NCBI RefSeq assembly: GCF_008831505.1
Contig: NZ_CP044507.1
Span: 682,001-746,000, forward strand
Source of the DNA: Chryseobacterium sp.
GTDB lineage: Bacteria; Bacteroidota; Bacteroidia; Flavobacteriales; Weeksellaceae
Direction of reading: 5' to 3'
Length of the DNA stretch: 64,000 bases
A model generated the notes under the pieces. The model was not told the DNA's origin. It saw nothing but the letters and a program-made list of their open reading frames with translations, and ran no database searches. Shown piece after piece: positions 61,951 through 64,000 of this stretch. Within the stretch, counting starts at the first letter, position 1. Each line of letters starts with the position of its first letter. A program made the position numbers and the translations under genes.

Positions 61951-63204
61951 ATGAAACAGTTAAGATATTTACTGAAAAGAGAATTCCGGCTCTTTTTTAC
62001 CAATAAAACCATGCTTTCGGTGTTTTTTATGGCACCGGCATTCTACGCATTGCTCATCGGTTTCACGTATAAAATAGGGAAGGTTGAAAACATTCCGGTG
62101 ATCCTCATCAACCACGATAAAACGCCGCTTTCCGACCAGGTAACCCAAATGTTTGAGGACAACCATACCATAAAAGTCCTGAATTATATTGATGAACCGG
62201 CTCCCCTGAAAGACGAGGTCATCAAAACCGAAGCGGCCGCCGTTGTAATCATTCCGGAGCGGTTTGAGGCACAGATGCTTCAGAAAAAATATCCGGAAAT
62301 TACGGTTTACGTCAACACATCCAATGTCCTCACCGCGAATTTTGCTACGAAAGCGATACAGCAGATCCTGGGAACATTTTCGGCAGGTGCAGAGATCAAG
62401 GCGCTGCAGAAAAAAGGCATGAATGCAGAAATTGCGAAAAGCCAGTACGAACCGTTTAAAGCCAATTACATCACGCTGTTCAACACCACGAGTAATTACC
62501 TGATTTTTATGTGGCCCGCGATGATGGCGGTGGTACTGCAGCAGGTCATTTTGATGGCAATGGCAGTGACTTTTGCTGAGGAATTCAAGCGCGACAGTTT
62601 TAAACGTGATTTTGCCGGTAAACACAAATATGCGGTTTTGGTGATGGCTATTAAATGCCTTCCGGTGTGGATTTTCGCCAATTTCAACATCCTGTTTTTC
62701 TACCTGTGCAGTCTTTATTTTAAAATTCCGTCACCGGTGAATGTGTCCAACTTTTTCCTGCTGACCGCAATTTTCGTGGTGGCATCAACCAATTTGGGCG
62801 TGCTGTTCAGTATTTTGGTTCCTGATGCGCTGAAGGCGACACAATATCTGATGGTGATTGCTTCTCCGGCGTTCATTGTAAGTGGATTTACGTGGCCAAC
62901 ATCGGCGATGCCTCAGTTTGTGCAGTATTTCAATTCCATTATTCCTTTGACCCCTTATCTCGAGGCATTGAAAATCATGGTTGTGGAACGTGGTTCAGAT
63001 TATTTAACCCAAAAATATTTCATCCATCTTTTGATCCTGGCGTTAGTGTATTTTGTATTAGGCTGGGTTGCGCTTAAAATTAAAATCAATTCACTTTATA
63101 AAAAGTACCAGCTTTCAGAAGATGATGAAAGCGATGATTTTGATGAAATTACAGAATCAGAAAACAATCTCAACGAAAACGGCTCAACACCGCAAGAAAT
63201 ATAA
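61951..63204 (+). CDS. ABC-2 type permease (YhhJ-like)
   Basis: A 417-residue ABC-2 permease: one N-terminal helix (MLSVFFMAPAFYALLIGFTY), a periplasmic domain of about 150 residues (VILINHDKTPLSDQVTQMF, AAAVVIIPERFEAQM), then five helices including ASPAFIVSGFTWPTSAMPQF, a family signature. The C-terminal tail is acidic (EDDESDDFDEITESENN). No ATPase gene is present in the operon, so the ATPase must lie beyond the window or the permease pairs with one encoded elsewhere. Cargo unknown. Confidence 0.88.
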   Translation: MKQLRYLLKREFRLFFTNKTMLSVFFMAPAFYALLIGFTYKIGKVENIPVILINHDKTPLSDQVTQMFEDNHTIKVLNYIDEPAPLKDEVIKTEAAAVVIIPERFEAQMLQKKYPEITVYVNTSNVLTANFATKAIQQILGTFSAGAEIKALQKKGMNAEIAKSQYEPFKANYITLFNTTSNYLIFMWPAMMAVVLQQVILMAMAVTFAEEFKRDSFKRDFAGKHKYAVLVMAIKCLPVWIFANFNILFFYLCSLYFKIPSPVNVSNFFLLTAIFVVASTNLGVLFSILVPDALKATQYLMVIASPAFIVSGFTWPTSAMPQFVQYFNSIIPLTPYLEALKIMVVERGSDYLTQKYFIHLLILALVYFVLGWVALKIKINSLYKKYQLSEDDESDDFDEITESENNLNENGSTPQEI

Positions 63205-63233
63205 AGTTTTCATTTCTTTATAGTTTGTTTGTT

Positions 63234-63264
63234 CGTCCGGGAAGCAATTTCCCGGACGTTTTTT
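63234..63264 (+). terminator. Terminator of the export operon
   Basis: CGTCCGGGAA (63234-63243) pairs with TTCCCGGACG (63249-63258) around GCAAT, followed by T6. The hydrolase operator starts in the T-tract. Confidence 0.85.
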
Positions 63265-63276
63265 GATAAATGTCAA
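63263..63276 (+). promoter_or_regulatory. TTGAT-N4-GTCAA dyad of the hydrolase gene
   Basis: TTGAT-AAAT-GTCAA is centred at 63269.5, 29.5 bp upstream of the GAACTTTG box at 63299, the same distance as in the tolC promoter. The sequence downstream is also alike (CAAAG, GAAnTTTGC, AACAAACAA). Confidence 0.6.
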
Positions 63277-63298
63277 AGCCAAATTTGGAAAGAAGCCG

Positions 63299-63306
63299 GA
63301 ACTTTG
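63299..63306 (+). promoter_or_regulatory. -7-like box of the hydrolase gene
   Basis: GAACTTTG keeps the TTTG part of the Bacteroidota -7 consensus and is 20 bp upstream of the ATG at 63327. Confidence 0.4.
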
Positions 63307-63326
63307 CGTTAACAAACAACTGGACA

Positions 63327-64000
63327 ATGAAAAAGAACTTTTTACTTCTGCTGATTTTACTTTCGGGGTTTTTGTACTCGCAGGCATATTCGCCGGATAT
63401 TTTGGGAAACGGTTTTGAGCAGAAAACATTGAATTTTCCAAACGATTACGAAGGGAAGGTTACCGCAACAGTCATCCGCAAAAAATCGGAAAGTCCTACC
63501 CATAAAGCTGTGTTGTATATTCATGGGTTTAACGATTATTTTTTTCAGGCGGAAATGGCTGAAAAATTCAATGAAAAAGGGTTTGACTTTTATGCTTTGG
63601 ACTTAAGAAAATACGGGCGTTCGTATTTGCCCCATCAAACTTTTAATAATGTCAGAAACCTGGACGAATACAATGCCGAAATCGATGAAGCTTTAAAAAT
63701 TATTGCTGCAGAACATCATAACAAAATTCTGCTGGCAGGGCATTCAACCGGCGGGCTGATCACGACACGTTATTTGAAATATCACACTGAAAACCCTAAC
63801 ATTGCCGGACTTTGGGTTAACAGTCCGTTTTATGATTTCAATATGGGGTTTCTGGCACAAAAAATTGGGGTTCCCATCATCAGTAGTTTGGGAAAACATT
63901 ATCCTGACACGAAAATTGGCGGTGGATTTTCTCCTTTTTACGGCGAAAGTCTCCATAAAGATTTTAAGGGCGAATGGAATTATAATTTAAAACTGAAACC
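63327..64000 (+). CDS. Alpha/beta hydrolase, exported (cut by window end)
   Basis: The frame from ATG 63327 runs open to the window end, about 224 residues. The signal MKKNFLLLLILLSGFLYSQ is followed by a serine hydrolase fold: KAVLYIHGFNDYFFQAEMAE (oxyanion strand and HGF), FYALDLRKYGRSYLPHQTF, and the nucleophile elbow LLAGHSTGGLI near residue 138, with Ser in GHSTGG. It looks like a lysophospholipase/monoacylglycerol-lipase-like enzyme of the periplasm or outer membrane. The acid and His are beyond the edge or not identified. The promoter is shared in design with the tolC operon. Confidence 0.85.
   Translation, partial: MKKNFLLLLILLSGFLYSQAYSPDILGNGFEQKTLNFPNDYEGKVTATVIRKKSESPTHKAVLYIHGFNDYFFQAEMAEKFNEKGFDFYALDLRKYGRSYLPHQTFNNVRNLDEYNAEIDEALKIIAAEHHNKILLAGHSTGGLITTRYLKYHTENPNIAGLWVNSPFYDFNMGFLAQKIGVPIISSLGKHYPDTKIGGGFSPFYGESLHKDFKGEWNYNLKLK

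Noticed and set aside
1-64000. CRISPR arrays, insertion sequences, prophage or integrase genes
   Set aside because: No regularly spaced repeats, transposase, integrase or phage structural motifs were found when reading both strands.

Overview
The window reads as a chromosome segment of a Bacteroidota bacterium of class Flavobacteriia, most likely the Chryseobacterium/Kaistella group (Weeksellaceae). The grounds are the gliding/type IX secretion genes gldKLMN, gldJ, porV and porU, the many short lipoproteins, the DUF4270, DUF3667 and DUF6252-like families, and promoters of the Bacteroidota form TAnnTTTG with almost no Shine-Dalgarno sequences. The genus is inferred, not proven. No rRNA gene, CRISPR array, insertion sequence or prophage was seen.

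Layout. 1-9.3 kb: the 3' end of an unknown gene, an HPP membrane protein, an alpha-glucan phosphorylase-like protein without its cofactor lysine, a DUF3667 protein, a cysteine-dioxygenase-like cupin without metal ligands, mtaB, a glutamate-synthase-like flavoprotein, an FKBP-like lipoprotein, an S4 RNA-binding protein and aroK. 9.4-15 kb: a Lys-Leu-Lys tRNA cluster, panC, and the series glgA-like/DUF4270/glmS. 15.1-21.1 kb: the gldKLMN operon (T9SS motor and ring), a FAD oxidoreductase and tRNA-Ser. 21.2-34.1 kb: mixed housekeeping and envelope genes (ansA, an L,D-transpeptidase, an aspartyl protease with PDZ domain, a TPR/HTH regulator, ahcY, a phosphopantetheinyl transferase, a FUSC protein). 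Between ahcY and the transferase sits a small AT-rich insert flanked by a duplicated 5' end of the transferase gene. 34.2-45.4 kb: porV and porU, divergent gldJ-murF, a NUDIX hydrolase, an SRPBCC protein and dnaK.

45.6-55.4 kb is a compact nitrous oxide respiration island: two c-type cytochromes, clade II nosZ, a membrane protein, nosL, nosD, nosF, nosY, a fasciclin lipoprotein, a 12-TM membrane protein and a CRP/FNR-family regulator. The nos promoter and the fasciclin promoter each carry a TATGAC-N4-RTCATR dyad at exactly the same distance (30.5 bp) from the -7 box, which is the class II activator position. This makes the local regulator a strong candidate for controlling the island.

55.6-64 kb: a type IX secreted beta-propeller protein, an ABM monooxygenase, an NlpE-like lipoprotein between two diverged intergenic repeats, the remains of a DUF2007-like gene, a tolC-hlyD-ABC permease export operon, and an alpha/beta hydrolase cut by the window end. 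The export operon and the hydrolase share a second dyad (TTGAY-N4-GTCAA), again at an identical distance from their -7 boxes.

The genes form three visible functional blocks: T9SS assembly plus one of its substrates, N2O reduction with its own regulator, and a small regulated efflux/hydrolase unit. The least conventional items are the shared operators, the two enzyme-like proteins without catalytic residues, and the duplication-flanked insert at 30.1-31.2 kb.
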